DNA from: Rhizophagus irregularis
Lineage: Eukaryota; Glomeromycota; Glomeromycetes; Glomerales; Glomeraceae
Assembly (NCBI RefSeq): GCF_026210795.1
Contig: NC_089445.1
Span: forward strand, 2,294,001-2,358,000
Direction of reading: 5' to 3'
DNA length: 64,000 nucleotides
This document shows positions 23,368-35,981 of the stretch, piece after piece. The position numbers and the translations under genes are program-made. How positions within the stretch are numbered: the first letter of the stretch is position 1; each line of letters starts with the position of its first letter. A model generated the notes under the pieces. That model was not told the DNA's origin, made no database searches, and was given only the letters and a program-made list of their open reading frames with translations.

Positions 23368-23381
23368 ATGAATTATCAATT

Positions 23382-26300
23382 TATTTGACATAATAATAAA
23401 GTAATAACTATTAATGTTTATTCTCTAAAAAAATTTTACTATTACATAAACCTCTAAAAAATGCCAGATAAAATTAGTAAGTTTATAGATATTAAAATAA
23501 CTAATTTGAACTGATGGATTTAACTTTTCCTTTACTTTAATGTATTTTCTAATATTTATTTCTATGTATTTTTTAATGTGATTTAAAAGACTTAACTCTT
23601 TCAAACTGTTAAACATTTCATTTTGGCATTTTGGTATATTGACAATTGACAGAAATCTGAAATCAAAAGGAATTTTATTACAATATTTACCATTATTATA
23701 CATGTAATATTTGATTATACTCTAGCTCTGGAAGTAATAGATTAACTTGCTTTTCTAGTTTTTTGATCCTTATTGGGTAAAATCTAGACATATTTCCAAT
23801 CTTATTCTATTCCATTAATAGAGTTATATTTTCTAGCTCCTTAAAAGTTAATGAGTAAAACTTTATTAATAAAGTAAAGAATTAATATTAGCTTATCAAC
23901 TGATTTCAATTTAGTAACTTCACCAATTGATTTGGAATTAGCAGCATTGCTTAATATCTAATATGGTTTTTTGGCTTCTTACTTTCTCAATGCAATTATA
24001 TTAAAAGCTTTTCAAGCACTTGGCTTTTGCAATATTCTAAAGCCCTTTCGTGTCATAAAGATAACAGTTCATGCAACATGTTGATAGATTTTTATGTAAC
24101 TTAAATATTTGTGTACTCTTGTAAAGTTTTTTTTTTTACTTTCATTATTCAATAAGAAATAACTGTATCATTTTGAAATTAATATTGGTGCACTATAATC
24201 CTGACTACATTACATTTATTGTTTATTTTTTTTTTTTATTTCAATTAAAATCCTATTATAAGATATTAACAAATCAAAATTTAACGGCTGAGATGACTAA
24301 GTGACAAATAATTTGGAATAATGTCCATGTGCCATTGCATCTATATACTCCCACCGATACCCTCCAGCATGAGCCTGAAGTCCTCGACATACCTTCCAGA
24401 TATGATTACTTTAGCTATGAATGGAAAGTCTTAAAAAGATTCATTATCAAAAATCTGCTTGACAGCAAGTTGAAACTAGAGATGAATACACGAGTCAAGT
24501 TGTCAAGCTCTATCTCTCTCCATTCTTCATTGAGAGGATTATATGTAATCTTATCCCATTGCCAGCCATCAGTGGTTTTTGCTTCTCTACTGCGATTTAA
24601 CTTGTATCACTTGCAAGACGTAGAATCTCAAATCTGAAGAACATTTCCGTTCAACATTTCTTGCACGATTTTTCTGGATCTGTTACGATCAATTTTGGAA
24701 TATTCTACGCTCAATGTTCTCTTTAGCAAATTATTAGCTCGATTGTGAGGTTTATTTCCTGGATTGGGAATAAATATCTGCAACTAAAAATGAACAGCCA
24801 ATTTTTTTTATAAACATATCCTCATTCGTATATAATCTTGTCTTTTACAGAAATGAGAGATTTAGCTTAAACGTCGTACCTTTTTGTTCTTAATACGCCA
24901 GTCTAAATAATTTATATCTGAGCTAGTTGCTTGTAACGAAATATTGAACAAAAATCGGGTAGGTTGAAACCCCAAGAAATCATTATTCATTGTTCAGCCA
25001 CATACCTCTCTCTTCTCGAATAATTTAGCAGACATTCTACAAAATTGCAATACATTGTGAACGGGTGCTTCTTTGCTGGTCGTATTTATAGATTCAGAGG
25101 AAATGTAAAAAAAATGCGGATTATGTGATCTTAGCCGTTACACAGGCGTGTTTGTACGATAGGCAATCAGCAATGAAGAGCTTCGATTATTATAAATTTT
25201 GGCTGGCACTATGAATAAAATATGGGATGTGTCACAACTGACCTAGCCAATGATTACAACATCCATAATGTCTTAATGCCATAATGCTGTAATGCCAAAT
25301 AATTTCTGATATAATTTTAATTACACTAAATGAAAAACTTTTTGAGCTTATTTATAAAAGATTAATATAGATTGATATAAAGCATAATTGATTTTATCCA
25401 ATAAAATAAAATCAATTTGTCAATATGTCACATTTGACATGTTTCAAACTTTAAACATTATATTTATTAGAACAAATTCATTGATTTGTAATATACTAAT
25501 ATTGTAAATTATATATAGTTTTTGGAATATGACCTTAATTACAATAATTCGGGGGATCTTATGCCATCAATATACCGAATGAATATTTTATACATTATAA
25601 TGAATTTACTTTATAGCGAATTAAAAAAAATTGGGAGCTATTTAGATTTCCTTTTTAGATCAAAAATTTATCATTTCCTTTTTTGTTCTTTTGTTTGGTC
25701 TTTTATTTTTGTCCGGAATTACTAAAAAATATCCCGTAATTTTTTTCCATAAATTCGACCATTTTAGAAAAGGTCAATAACGTTGCAATATTGATAATGA
25801 AAATAAGACATTATCATTCTCTATTCTAAAAAAAGTGTTTTTATTGTTTGGGCATTCCACAATAGAATTCCAATAATAAATTTATTAACAGATCTTCACA
25901 ATTACACCGTTTGACTTTTGTTAATTATTTAAAGTAATTATTATCAAACGGGTAATCCTAAAGTTTCAATAACCCATTTAGTTTAAAGAAAGGTTCTGTT
26001 TTTAGATACTCTCTCATATCGTATATTCTCTACGTTTGATATCACAAAAGTAACAAAAAAAAAAAATTATATATATTACTGTCTATTCGACATAATTGTT
26101 TTCAATGGACAATTCATTACTGCGCAAGCGCAAAGTTCAAAACCGCTGAATGAGCTTGTGTAACCGTTTCAAAACGTTTCGGTCTTTTCGTTGAGACTTA
26201 ATTTGGAAATACTATTGTAAATCGAATTTGTTCTATAGAGGAACCAATTGCATACTACGGAAATTTTTTTCATTGTCTTATTATCGTCATTGAAACGGGA

Positions 26301-26761
26301 GAGATTATAAAATTATGCTTTTTTTTTCATAAAAGCATGTCACATGAATTTACTTTATAACAGATAAGGATAAACCTAATATATATTGCCAAGGAGCATA
26401 CAATAATTTACTATATTCTTGAAACAAGTCTGTCAAAATGTTTCAGATTATTTTATCAAGGAAAAATCTATGAACATTGTTATTTTTTCCATCCTGTCTT
26501 TTTTACATTGATTACGTCATATCTTACATTCGGACTTTAATTCCGGATGTACAGAATATTTTACTATATACTTACTAATAATTGTATTGTTATTTTTAGC
26601 TTTTTAAGCCCAAATTTGGTATAAATTTAATCATTTTGGATATATATATAAATTTTTTTTTTCCTCATTCGTTTCTTATTTAAACTTTTTATAATTATTT
26701 TCTTAAATTTTATTATTATTATTAAAAATAATTATTTTACGCTGTGCGTATTATTTATAAA
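23382..26761. other. Mixed spacer upstream of the F-box gene
   Basis: Bases 24320-24700 and 25080-25250 are less AT-rich and contain fragments that look once-coding (plus 24329-24637; plus about 25118-25220 reading AVTQACLYDRQSAMKSFDYY), but no gene could be built. Bases 25267-25300 repeat CTTAATGCCATAATGCTGTA, like the left array of the hAT element. From about 26000 the sequence probably holds the promoter of the F-box gene; a GGATATATATATAAA run lies at about 26638-26652. Confidence 0.45.
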
Positions 26762-28870
26762 ATGAAAACAACCAAACGGATTCTTGATCTGGAAGAGAAA
26801 AGTTCCATTTCAATCAAACAAGAAAGAAAATATTTCTCGAATGGAATTAACATTAATATTAACATCGGTCGTCCAAAGTCACCAATACTTGATTCGTTTT
26901 TTTCTTCTTTTCATTTGACGAAACAAAAATCAACGACAACTGCAACAATAATAACAACAACTACTAACGTTAGTAGTACCACACCAACTTCAGAATCATC
27001 ATCCCAAGGCCAAAAACCGAAACCGGAAGGAAAATGTCCTTTTCCATTAACAATTGATTGTCTCGAAGAAATTTTTTCACATTTAATTGATGATAAACTT
27101 ACATTATTTTCTTGTATATTAGTAAATAGTTTATGGTTAAATTTATGTATACCATTATTATGGAATAATCCATTTGATTATTCTATTCCTCAAAAAAATC
27201 AATTACGATTAATAAGAACTTATATTTCTTGTTTATCCATAAATGATAAACAAAAATTACTTAAATTTTATTTAGGTAACAAAGAAGATAATGATTCAAT
27301 TAAGAAAACAAAAAAAAGGAAATCTTTATCCAAACCTTTTAAATTTAATTATTTTTATCAAAAAGATCCTTTAAAATATTCTCAAATATCATTACATCAT
27401 GAACCTTTATTTATTTATCCAAAATATTTAAGAGGTTTAAATTACAATAATTTTGATTCAGCCATAAAAAATTATTGTTATTGGAATAGACCTTTAATTA
27501 ATCCTTTAACGGATTCACTTGATGAGTATAAAAATTTGGTTTTTGAATTATTAAATAATTTAATATTTAATAATAATAATATTTTATTAAAACATTTAAG
27601 GCTTAAATTTAGTAAAGAAATTAGAACTCTTTTGCATAACAATGATTATTATATTGATAACAATGAAATCAATGAAATCAATAGTAACAATGACAATAAT
27701 AATAATGACATCCCGATTATGATAACAGGGATTAATACTTTTACAAGGCTAACTACTTTGGATTTAAGTTATATGTATTCAAGTGAAATTAGTAAAATAA
27801 TTCCTCAACAAATATCAAATATTTGTTCTCATCTATCGACTCATTCAACTCACATTCAATGTCTTACAATTTATATGCAAAAATGGTGGGAAGATGATTT
27901 TAAACAACAAGTTTGTCTTTCAATATTTAATTTAATTAAATCACAAAAATATTTAAAATATCTTTCAATTAATGAATTTTGGAATACAAATTATAACAAT
28001 TTTAATAATTTTGATAATACAACTATTGAATATTTTAACAAATTTTATCAAATTCTTTTAGAAAATACTAGTAATACTTTGGAATATTTACAATTTTATG
28101 AATTGAATCGTTTTGATTTATTATTAAATATTCTTGGTAATCTTAAAAAATTAAAAAGTTTGGAAATTAAAAAATTGGTTAAACCAAATAATTTTTCAAA
28201 TTTTAATTATAATTCTTTTAAAATTAATAATTTATCCCTTTCAAAATTTGATTGTAATTATAATAATCCTTTTGAAAATTTTTATGTTGTTAAAAATCCT
28301 TCTCATGATTCAATAATAATTAATTCTTTTATTTCCCCTATTATAAAATCCTCAAACAAATCACTTGAATCTCTTTCTTTAAGTAAAATTTCAAAAGATC
28401 TTTTATCAACAATAACATTAAATTGTCCAAATATAACAAATCTTTCCCTTTTATTAGATCCTACTTTAATACCTGATTTTTGTGCTTTATTAGTTTCTCT
28501 TCCTAAATTACATTCTCTTACTATAAAAAAATCTTTTTATAGATTATCTTTTAATTATATAGATTTTAAAAATTTAGCAATTAATTTACCAAATAGTCTT
28601 TATTATTTTAAAACTGATTTATTTGATAATTCAAAATCTTTAAATTATTTTTTAGAAACTTGTAATATAGATGTAAAATTAGGTGTATTGGAAATTTATC
28701 AACAATTAGTTAATGATGATACTTTAAATGCTATTTTAAATTATAAAAAGAAAAGTAATGATAAACTTAAAACATTTAAATATAGTGGTAGTAGAATTAT
28801 GTTTAATGATCAAACTTGGGAATTAACTAAAAAAATTCTTCCTGATCTTGTAAAAATTGATTGGAATTAA
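26762..28870 (+). CDS. F-box protein with leucine-rich tail, 702 aa
   Basis: A single-exon gene starting at the ATG in ATGAAAACAACC. Residues 1-90 are a Ser/Thr-rich linker (TTTATIITTTTNVSSTT). Residues about 92-140 form the F-box, with CLEEIFSHLIDDK, CILVNSLW and PLLWNNPF, the typical pattern that binds Skp1 in an SCF ubiquitin ligase. The rest has irregular leucine-rich repeats (LTTLDLSYMYSSEI, KLKSLEIKKL, SLESLSLSKISKDL), expected to choose the target protein. Long Asn runs (NSNNDNNNND) reflect A/T drift. The layout of N-terminal F-box and degenerate LRRs near 500-700 residues is common in Rhizophagus. The substrate is unknown. A tail fragment of a paralogue lies just downstream. Confidence 0.85.
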   Translation: MKTTKRILDLEEKSSISIKQERKYFSNGINININIGRPKSPILDSFFSSFHLTKQKSTTTATIITTTTNVSSTTPTSESSSQGQKPKPEGKCPFPLTIDCLEEIFSHLIDDKLTLFSCILVNSLWLNLCIPLLWNNPFDYSIPQKNQLRLIRTYISCLSINDKQKLLKFYLGNKEDNDSIKKTKKRKSLSKPFKFNYFYQKDPLKYSQISLHHEPLFIYPKYLRGLNYNNFDSAIKNYCYWNRPLINPLTDSLDEYKNLVFELLNNLIFNNNNILLKHLRLKFSKEIRTLLHNNDYYIDNNEINEINSNNDNNNNDIPIMITGINTFTRLTTLDLSYMYSSEISKIIPQQISNICSHLSTHSTHIQCLTIYMQKWWEDDFKQQVCLSIFNLIKSQKYLKYLSINEFWNTNYNNFNNFDNTTIEYFNKFYQILLENTSNTLEYLQFYELNRFDLLLNILGNLKKLKSLEIKKLVKPNNFSNFNYNSFKINNLSLSKFDCNYNNPFENFYVVKNPSHDSIIINSFISPIIKSSNKSLESLSLSKISKDLLSTITLNCPNITNLSLLLDPTLIPDFCALLVSLPKLHSLTIKKSFYRLSFNYIDFKNLAINLPNSLYYFKTDLFDNSKSLNYFLETCNIDVKLGVLEIYQQLVNDDTLNAILNYKKKSNDKLKTFKYSGSRIMFNDQTWELTKKILPDLVKIDWN

Positions 28871-29004
28871 AAAAAAAACAAACAAACAAACAAATTTATT
28901 TATATAAATTTTATATATTAAATAATTATTTATTTAAAATATAATATAAAATTAAGGATATTGTTTTTTATTATATTTGTAATATATTGCATTTTATATA
29001 AAAG

Positions 29005-29167
29005 TTAAAAATGCATTTTAAATCCTTTTAATATATCAAGTAAAATTGTTAAAAATGATGATAAATTTAAAATATTTAAATATAGTAATAGTAAAATTAT
29101 ATTTAATAATCAAACTTGGAAATCAACTAAAAAATTTCTGATTTTACAAAAGTTGATTGGAATTAAA
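29005..29167 (+). pseudogene. Duplicated 3' fragment of the F-box gene
   Basis: Bases 29055-29167 match the end of the F-box gene, including AAACATTTAAATATAGT-like, ATTTAATAATCAAACTTGG and the terminal GTTGATTGGAATTAA followed by an A run. The fragment corresponds to roughly the last 45 codons and carries small deletions. It is a tandem remnant and not an exon, since the upstream gene has its own stop. Confidence 0.75.
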
Positions 29168-31751
29168 AAAAAAAACAAATGAATTTATTTACTATTCATA
29201 TAATGATTTCTTATTGATACAATCATTTCATTGATATAATGATTTTATTGATACAATGGTAAATTATTAATAACTAATAAGTCAAATAATAACTAAACTG
29301 TAAATATAACTAATTTAATTATAAATAACTACTATAAATAAATATAATTATAAATAAATATTATGTAACTATAAATTATTATATTTTTTAAGTATTTCAG
29401 TTAAATATACTTCCTTCAGCTAATTGTTTATTCAATTCCATTTATTTGGTATATTATTAATAATTATTCTTCCAGTCACTTGATATTTAAAGTTACAATG
29501 CATAGTAAATATATGCAATACACTTTATAATCTTTTTAGACATTGTTTATGATTTGATGAAATTCCTTTTATTTTTTAATATATAAAAAAACATCTTTTT
29601 TTCTGATATATCTAATTCTTTTAGTAATATTTTCTAATTATAAAGTATAACTATATAATTTGTTATCAGTATAAATACCAAATTTATTTATAATATATGA
29701 TTATTATTACAAAAATTAATATATGTTTTTTGTATTTGAATTTACTAAATTGATTCATTTGCAAATTATATTGATGAAATTCCATTTACTTGTCCAAAGA
29801 AATCAGCTGGTTTATTTTCATATATTTTTTAAATTTAATTTGCAAAATTTAAATATACTTTATCAAAAAGTAATATATTAGTATTTTTTAGTTATAAACA
29901 TATTTTTCAATCTATCATATTTACCTATTGATAAACTTTCTATTTTAAGATATATAAGTTGATTGTACAAGAAGTAGCAGATAACTATTCTACATTTTGT
30001 GAAGTATATATTTCCATTAATAAGATATGGCTTGGCAGTACAAAAGTAATCTTTTTTATTATATATATAATATTTTTTATTCTAAAAATACATTAGGTGA
30101 TTCAAATCCTATTTTTCTATTTAATTGGAGTTTTAACATTCTTAATGTAGTATAAACCAATATACTTAACATATTTCTCATAAATACCCTCAAAACTAAA
30201 TTGTAAATATCTAAAAAATATGATAATTATAATTATTTAATAATTTATAGCAGTTTATAAAATTAGATATATATAATAATTTTAATTCTAGCAATTTTTT
30301 ATCAAATTCATTTTTATTCAATTACAAGCATACTAAGGATCTATATAGGATCATATTTCTTAGGCTATATATACTAATTTTATATTTACATGCATCCAAA
30401 TTAATACCAAAACTCATTTAATGATAAAATTCAAAAATCTGAAACTCAAAAACTTTATTTTTAATGAAAAAATTGGTAAATCTGAAACTTTTCTAAATTA
30501 TAATTAGTTTCAGAAAAGCATAAAAGAGTTTAGACAATTAACTTTATTATAAAAATAGTTTCTGAATTTTGATTAAACTAAAATTTTGAAAAAATAGTTT
30601 TGGCAAACATCCTTAATCTAAATCAGTTGTGGCTCTCTTGTGATTAATAGGAAATTATAGCATATTACTCTAGCTCCTTACAGTTTCTCAACAGTTCTAG
30701 AATACTGCCTGGCACTAGCATGGTGCCGAGTTAGAACCATCAAATCACAAGATGATTAGCTAATCAGATTTCAGATTTTTTCTTTAGCTGGATAAGCGGG
30801 AAATAAACATACATGAAAGAAATACCTGCTATTGCTCTATTTTTTTAATGGTAGATTTTGGATATGGTGTCCGGGCTCATCAAAATTGCTCACCCCTTGT
30901 TCTTTGAACTGAGGTGAAAGATAAAAAAATTTTAAGCAAAAAGGAACATGCATTGTAGATTAATTTACATGCACAGCACTGACCTTCGCATATCAATTTT
31001 GCAGATTGTAGTTAAAAAAGACAAAGTTCACTATATGAACAAACTAATAAAACCAATACTTTTATTTATGCTTAACTACCAAAACGAAAATTCTGGACAC
31101 GCGTATCCACTAATTGTGCAGTAATGTGGCGCAGTGCAATCTAACTTCGTTCTGCTCTCAAGGAAGTTTCTATGTTTCCACAGTTACTATTTTAATAAGC
31201 CACCCAACACCCTGAAACAATAGATCATATAATTTTCGAAACTGGGACAAAAAACCGTTCCCTTTGGGAACGATCATTGTAACACAAATTTCTTTACCTA
31301 CATGTCTGTGAGTGATAAACTTTATTTTAATAAGTTCATACAATAAAAAAGAGTCGCACAATACATGTTTGAAAGAAGCTGAAAAAATATATCGCAAATA
31401 AAAGTAAACAGCCCCACAAATACTAATTCCGGTTATTACTATTATTTGCCAAATCTATGGACCGCCCTACCGTTACTACATGGCTGTTCTTTATTGTCTA
31501 TCTTCTTTTAATCATTTCTAAGATTTTTACAGAGAATACCACAGAGATTACGAAATTCTTCACGGAGTCCCTTGCGAAGTTCTCTAAGGAGTTCTTCATG
31601 GAGTTCTTCATGGAGTTCTTCCCGGTCAGGTTTAATATTAGCTACTGAAGATTCTACGCATAAGAGTTGAGAATGGCTTCATAAGTTGTGGGAGTAAAAG
31701 TAAAGACAATACTTTCATGATTACATCATGACAAAGTGAATTGACTAAGAT
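29168..31751. other. Long AT-rich spacer
   Basis: No gene is supported up to about 30600. Bases 30620-31650 are less AT-rich and contain short direct repeats (GGAGTTCTTCATGGAGTTCT near 31590) but no recognisable product on either strand. No tRNA cloverleaf was found. Confidence 0.45.
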
Positions 31752-32479
31752 TTACAAAATAAATATGGTACTCCAACTAGCAGCATCTGCAAGTCTCATT
31801 GCCGGCCCTGTTTCAAAACCGCATTCCCTGAAATCTTCTTTGTTCATTTTGACAAAATCACAACCAGTGATTTCCCGATCGCATAAAATTTTGAAATGTC
31901 TTTCATTCAAATGTAAGACTCGTTTTTTTAAGAATCCAATAAGATCCCCTGTGTTTTTATTTTTAATTTCTTCAGATTCGACAGGAGAAGACTGTGACTT
32001 TAATATTAATAGTGGTGATGTATTTATTTCATCGTTATCTGATGGAAGATATAATTTTGCAATGAAAGCCCATGGGAACAATTATTAAGTACATGTCTGA
32101 TTCATATCATCCAAATTGATTGGCAATAAAATTCTTACCATAAATAGTTGTATTTTCATCAACGTTTCATCATTATCCGGAGAATGAGACTCATCAAGCA
32201 TCCGCTTCGAAGCTATTATTTTGTAAAATGATAAAAGTATAAATTAATAATAGTTGAAATTTAAAAATAATTTGAAAGTTTAACATACATGGAAATTCAG
32301 TCGCCACTGCTTCAGTAACTGCACGTATTCCGGTAGTTAAGATATCACACTAATGGATCCCAATTGGATAAAAGGTTATATCCGAATTTTGGTATATAAA
32401 TAAAATCAAATGCATTACATACTTTATTAACCCGATTCTCAACAGCGGCTTCCCGAGTTTCGTGAAGTGTTTTTTCCAT
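31752..32479 (-). CDS. SAM-domain protein, four exons, 145 aa
   Basis: Exons on the minus strand: 32479-32423, 32349-32289, 32212-32139 and 31997-31752, total 438 nt. All introns are GT-AG. I chose the ATG beginning MEKTLHETREAAVENRVNK because the frame reads cleanly into the next exon (CDILTTGIRAVTEAVA). Residues about 80-138 are a sterile alpha motif: GDLIGFLKKRVLHLNERH, then LCDREITGCDFVKMNKEDF, then GFETGPAMRLADAA. SAM domains mediate protein-protein oligomerisation; small SAM proteins with this GPAxxLA ending are numerous in Rhizophagus. The partner is unknown. The last intron could instead use a nearer acceptor, but only the one used here keeps frame. Upstream exons cannot be excluded. 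Confidence 0.6.
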
Positions 32480-33840
32480 AACTCAATGTTAACCTGGTCA
32501 TTTTTAGAGTTCTTTAAAGAAAAGAAAATAGTAAATATATATAATGGTTGATAAGTAGTTGGCAGACTGTAATTTAAGCAAAAAAAAGCAATTTTTTCCA
32601 TCAGCCCACTTCAAGCAAAAAACATTTTGCCTTATGCGACAAGATCGCTCAACAGAGTTGCAGAACTTATTACAAGCAATGTCAACATGGCAACGGAACT
32701 AACTATGCTATGCTACAACCAGCGAATGCAACATACTTCCCACTTCGGGCAAAAGAACATTTGCCTTGTGCGACAAACTCGCTCAACATAGTTGCAGGGG
32801 ATAGGTATCATTGTTCTTGACATAGTGACATGGCTGAGAATCATTCTAGCTAAAACAAAAAAAAAAATACTACCTTTAAAGATTACTGCATATATTCTGC
32901 CCATCGAGTTAAATGTTCAGATTAATTCATTATATTTCATCGAAATTTATGTCGAAGTCATAATTTTCATTTCTAGTTCCTTTGTATTGTAATAATCCCG
33001 GCTTTTTGGTGGAAGTGCTTTAATGACAACATTCAGTTCAAGTCCAAGTGAATTGTGCGCTTGTGCTTTGGAAACTTGTTAATATAGAAAATATCAATCA
33101 CTCATGCCTTGTGAGTCGCGTTACCAAGTAATCTATGGAGAGAGACTTAAGTTTCTTTTTATTAGCGTAATTATAAAAATCTTAGTTCAGAAGTTTATAT
33201 GGATAATGGAGATCTTTAAGTCGAGAACTGAGGACATCTTTACCAGAAAATGAGAGGGAGAAAAATAGTTTTTCGTTACACGTTTTTAAAATCTCTAAAT
33301 GGCGTCAAAATCACGACCACGTGCCATAAATCGTAGCTGATCGATAAAAACGACTGAGGATTGAGGAACCTGAGGAATGAATTTGCAGTCACGTGCGCGT
33401 TACGGCCGTTACGCTAACCACAGATCACTTTTGCAAGAAAAAAATTTTCAATGCAAGTGGGCGAAATTTTATTGATTTTTAGATACATAACTAATCAGAG
33501 GTAGCGAATGAAATACATGATGCTTTCAAAGAGGGAGGAAGTACGCGGATCCTAGGCCATTTAATGCAAAGTTATTTCTTTGCTCTCATTTACAGAAAAT
33601 ATCTATGAGATTCTCCTACCTTATCTCTATTTCTACACTATATTTCTGAAATAAATTATCCCACCCATATCTACATAATTTTTATACATTATCTTTACCA
33701 GAATATATATTAGAATCTAATAAATAAATAAATAAATATAAATCAACTTATTTTCGGGAGATTGCCCTATTTGTATTTTACTACATCTGACTGATTGATA
33801 TAAATTTAATATTCCATTAATCCGATAAGTAAAAAAGTTT
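32480..33840. other. Spacer with a 132 bp tandem duplication
   Basis: Two direct copies of a block near 32605 and 32737 share CCCACTTC..GCAAAA and CGCTCAACA.AGTTGCAG, a tandem duplication with about 132 bp period. Bases 33100-33560 are less AT-rich but contain no gene I can support. No RNA gene was found. Confidence 0.5.
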
Positions 33841-35402
33841 TTAATTTTTACTATAATTTTCATGTTCATATATAAATTTAATTTTTTTATCTAAAACAAT
33901 ATTTAAGAAAATTAAAAATTGAATAACTAAAATAATAATTATTATTTTATTTTTTTTTAAAAAAAAAATTATTATACCTTGGTTATTATCATTATCTTCA
34001 ATTAGTTCATTATCAAACTTTCTTTTGTCTTTTTTTTTAAAAAAAAAACCATAGAATATTATTTAATACAATTATAATAAATAATAACTGAAAATAATAT
34101 ATATTAATATCATTAATACTTACCAAATCCTGAATTATTTTTAATTCTTATTGACTCTGCAGATTTGATAAGTGCACTTAAAGGTCTACTTTTATAAATG
34201 GCACCTGGATTTGTTATTACAGGTCCATTATCTGATAATGGTATAATCTTAGTAATTGAATTGTTTTCATAATCTCTAATAATTGCAATTTTTGATTGTA
34301 TATCAAAAGTTGGTGGTCTTTTACATGGATCAAAATGCAAACATTCTTGCATTAATTCAATATAACCTTTAGGTGCATTTATAAGAATTGGAGGCCGAAA
34401 CCCATCACATAATTTATTAATAAGAGCTATATCATGATTTTCCTGTCATTAATTCCCACATAATCATACCGAAACTATATATATCTGATGCTTTAGTATA
34501 TTTTTGACCTTGAAAAATCTCAGGGGCAATATAAGGAATGATTCCATAAACTTCATCATCATCATCATCATTCGCTGTTGCACATTTACTTAAATCACCT
34601 ATTACTGCTTTGTTACTCAGAAAGATATTTCCGCTATGATAATTTTTGTGCAGGATATTCACCATATGTAAACTGTGAAGTCCATCTATAATATTATGCA
34701 ATTTACTTAGCTTATTATTCCAATCCATATTAAAAAAATTATTGGCAATATAATGAGTTAAATTTCCTCCATTACAATATTTTGTAATTATCATGTAATT
34801 TTGAGTAATAGGATCATAAGTGATTCCATAATATTCATTAACACAAGTTCGATTTAGAGAAGAAATAGCAAAGCGATAAAATATTTTTAGCTAAAAACAA
34901 TGAGGTGTTAAAATAATTTTATGTTAAACTAATATAATTAAATAAATTAAATAATTTACCTCATTTAACTCTTTATTAGTGATGATTCCGGAATTGTTAA
35001 TTACTTTGAGAGCAACTACCATTTCAGCAAGACGATTATATTTTTGTTGTTTTTTGTTCCATTTTGATATTGGTCCATCAATCCAAATAGCCTTATAGAT
35101 TTTATTAAATCCTTCTTCAGCAATTAATTCTATATTTCGAATCTATCATAGGGAACAAATTCCATTTTCCCATTTCTTTTTTCAAAATTAATTAGTGTGT
35201 GTTTTATAAAGTCATCTATTAATTTATTTCCGCTTGATACAAGTATTGTCCTTGCTTCATAACATAAATGACAAATTTTATGAACTTCATCGAAATTTTT
35301 TCTTTTGTGATTACATTCATTACATTTCTTGTATTTTTGTTTAAGTGCGATTTTCTTCTTTTTGGATTCTCCTTTTAGTTTATGGTCAATCGATTGTTCC
35401 AT
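33841..35402 (-). pseudogene. Tyrosine-kinase-like kinase gene, decayed, catalytic Asp replaced
   Basis: Exons by comparison with the array at 46-58 kb: 35402-34960, 34890-34124, 34028-33978 and 33890-33841. The N-terminus has the zinc-ribbon-like pairs CNEC and CHLC, then SGNKLIDDFIKHT and KMEFVPYDRF. One base is missing after DRF relative to paralogues, shifting frame before the glycine loop (EEGFNKIY instead of EGGFSKIY). The catalytic loop is HKNYHSGN, so the HRD aspartate is Asn, and DFG is DLS. After MTG about 25 bases are lost, removing RRPFW and shifting frame again; the C-lobe then continues to NPGAIYKSRPLSALIKSAES and a DKRKFDN tail exon. It is the only minus-strand member here. The two frame changes make it a pseudogene unless they are assembly errors. 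Confidence 0.75.
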
Positions 35403-35449
35403 TATGAGTTTTTTTTTTTAAAAAAAAAAGAAAATTTTGAAACTTCACA

Positions 35450-35468
35450 TAATATATATATACTTTAC
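35450..35468 (-). promoter_or_regulatory. TATA-like core promoter of the minus-strand kinase locus
   Basis: On the minus strand AAAGTATATATATATTATG lies about 50-65 bases upstream of the ATG. The same AAAGTATATATA block precedes the plus-strand kinases at a similar distance. A T-run/A-run palindrome lies between it and the ATG. Confidence 0.45.
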
Positions 35469-35981
35469 GGACTTTACTGTCATGAATAATGAACGTGACA
35501 CGAATTCTTAATTAGAACACTATTTAAAAAAAAATGAATCAGGCATGATTATTATTTGTGAAACATTCTTTGGAAAAGCCCGATTAAGAATTCTCCGGGC
35601 GCACATTCATTGAAAATTTGCAGATAATGTATATATTATAGAATCTTCTTTAGATGTTAAATAATGGGGAGAGGAAAAAGTCAAAAATGAAAAATAATTC
35701 AAATGAACAATAGTTTTTTCGATCATTAAACAAATTCATTTTTTATTTTATATTTATTCATTGTAAAATAATATATGCACTACTTTATACAAATAGCTAA
35801 TTATATTGATTATATTGTGACTTTTATTTCTTTACCCTCTTATAATGCTCCATATACTGTATAATATATAATATTTTTTCATATTTTTTTTTTTAATGAA
35901 TCAAAGCAATGAAAAAAATCTAAATCTTTACTATTTGCCAACTATTTTTTTTTTTAGTAAATTATTAAGAATCTAATTTAT

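Noticed and set aside
30690-30770. Possible tRNA-derived sequence around GGTGCCGAGTTAGAACC
   Set aside because: Only a weak B-box resemblance; no A box at the right distance and no cloverleaf.
31457-31648. Plus-strand frame with an apparent membrane segment
   Set aside because: Generated by GGAGTTCTTCATGGAGTTCT repeats; no support from context.
31741-32088. Plus-strand frame opposite the SAM gene
   Set aside because: Shadow of the minus-strand SAM exon, whose domain is recognisable.
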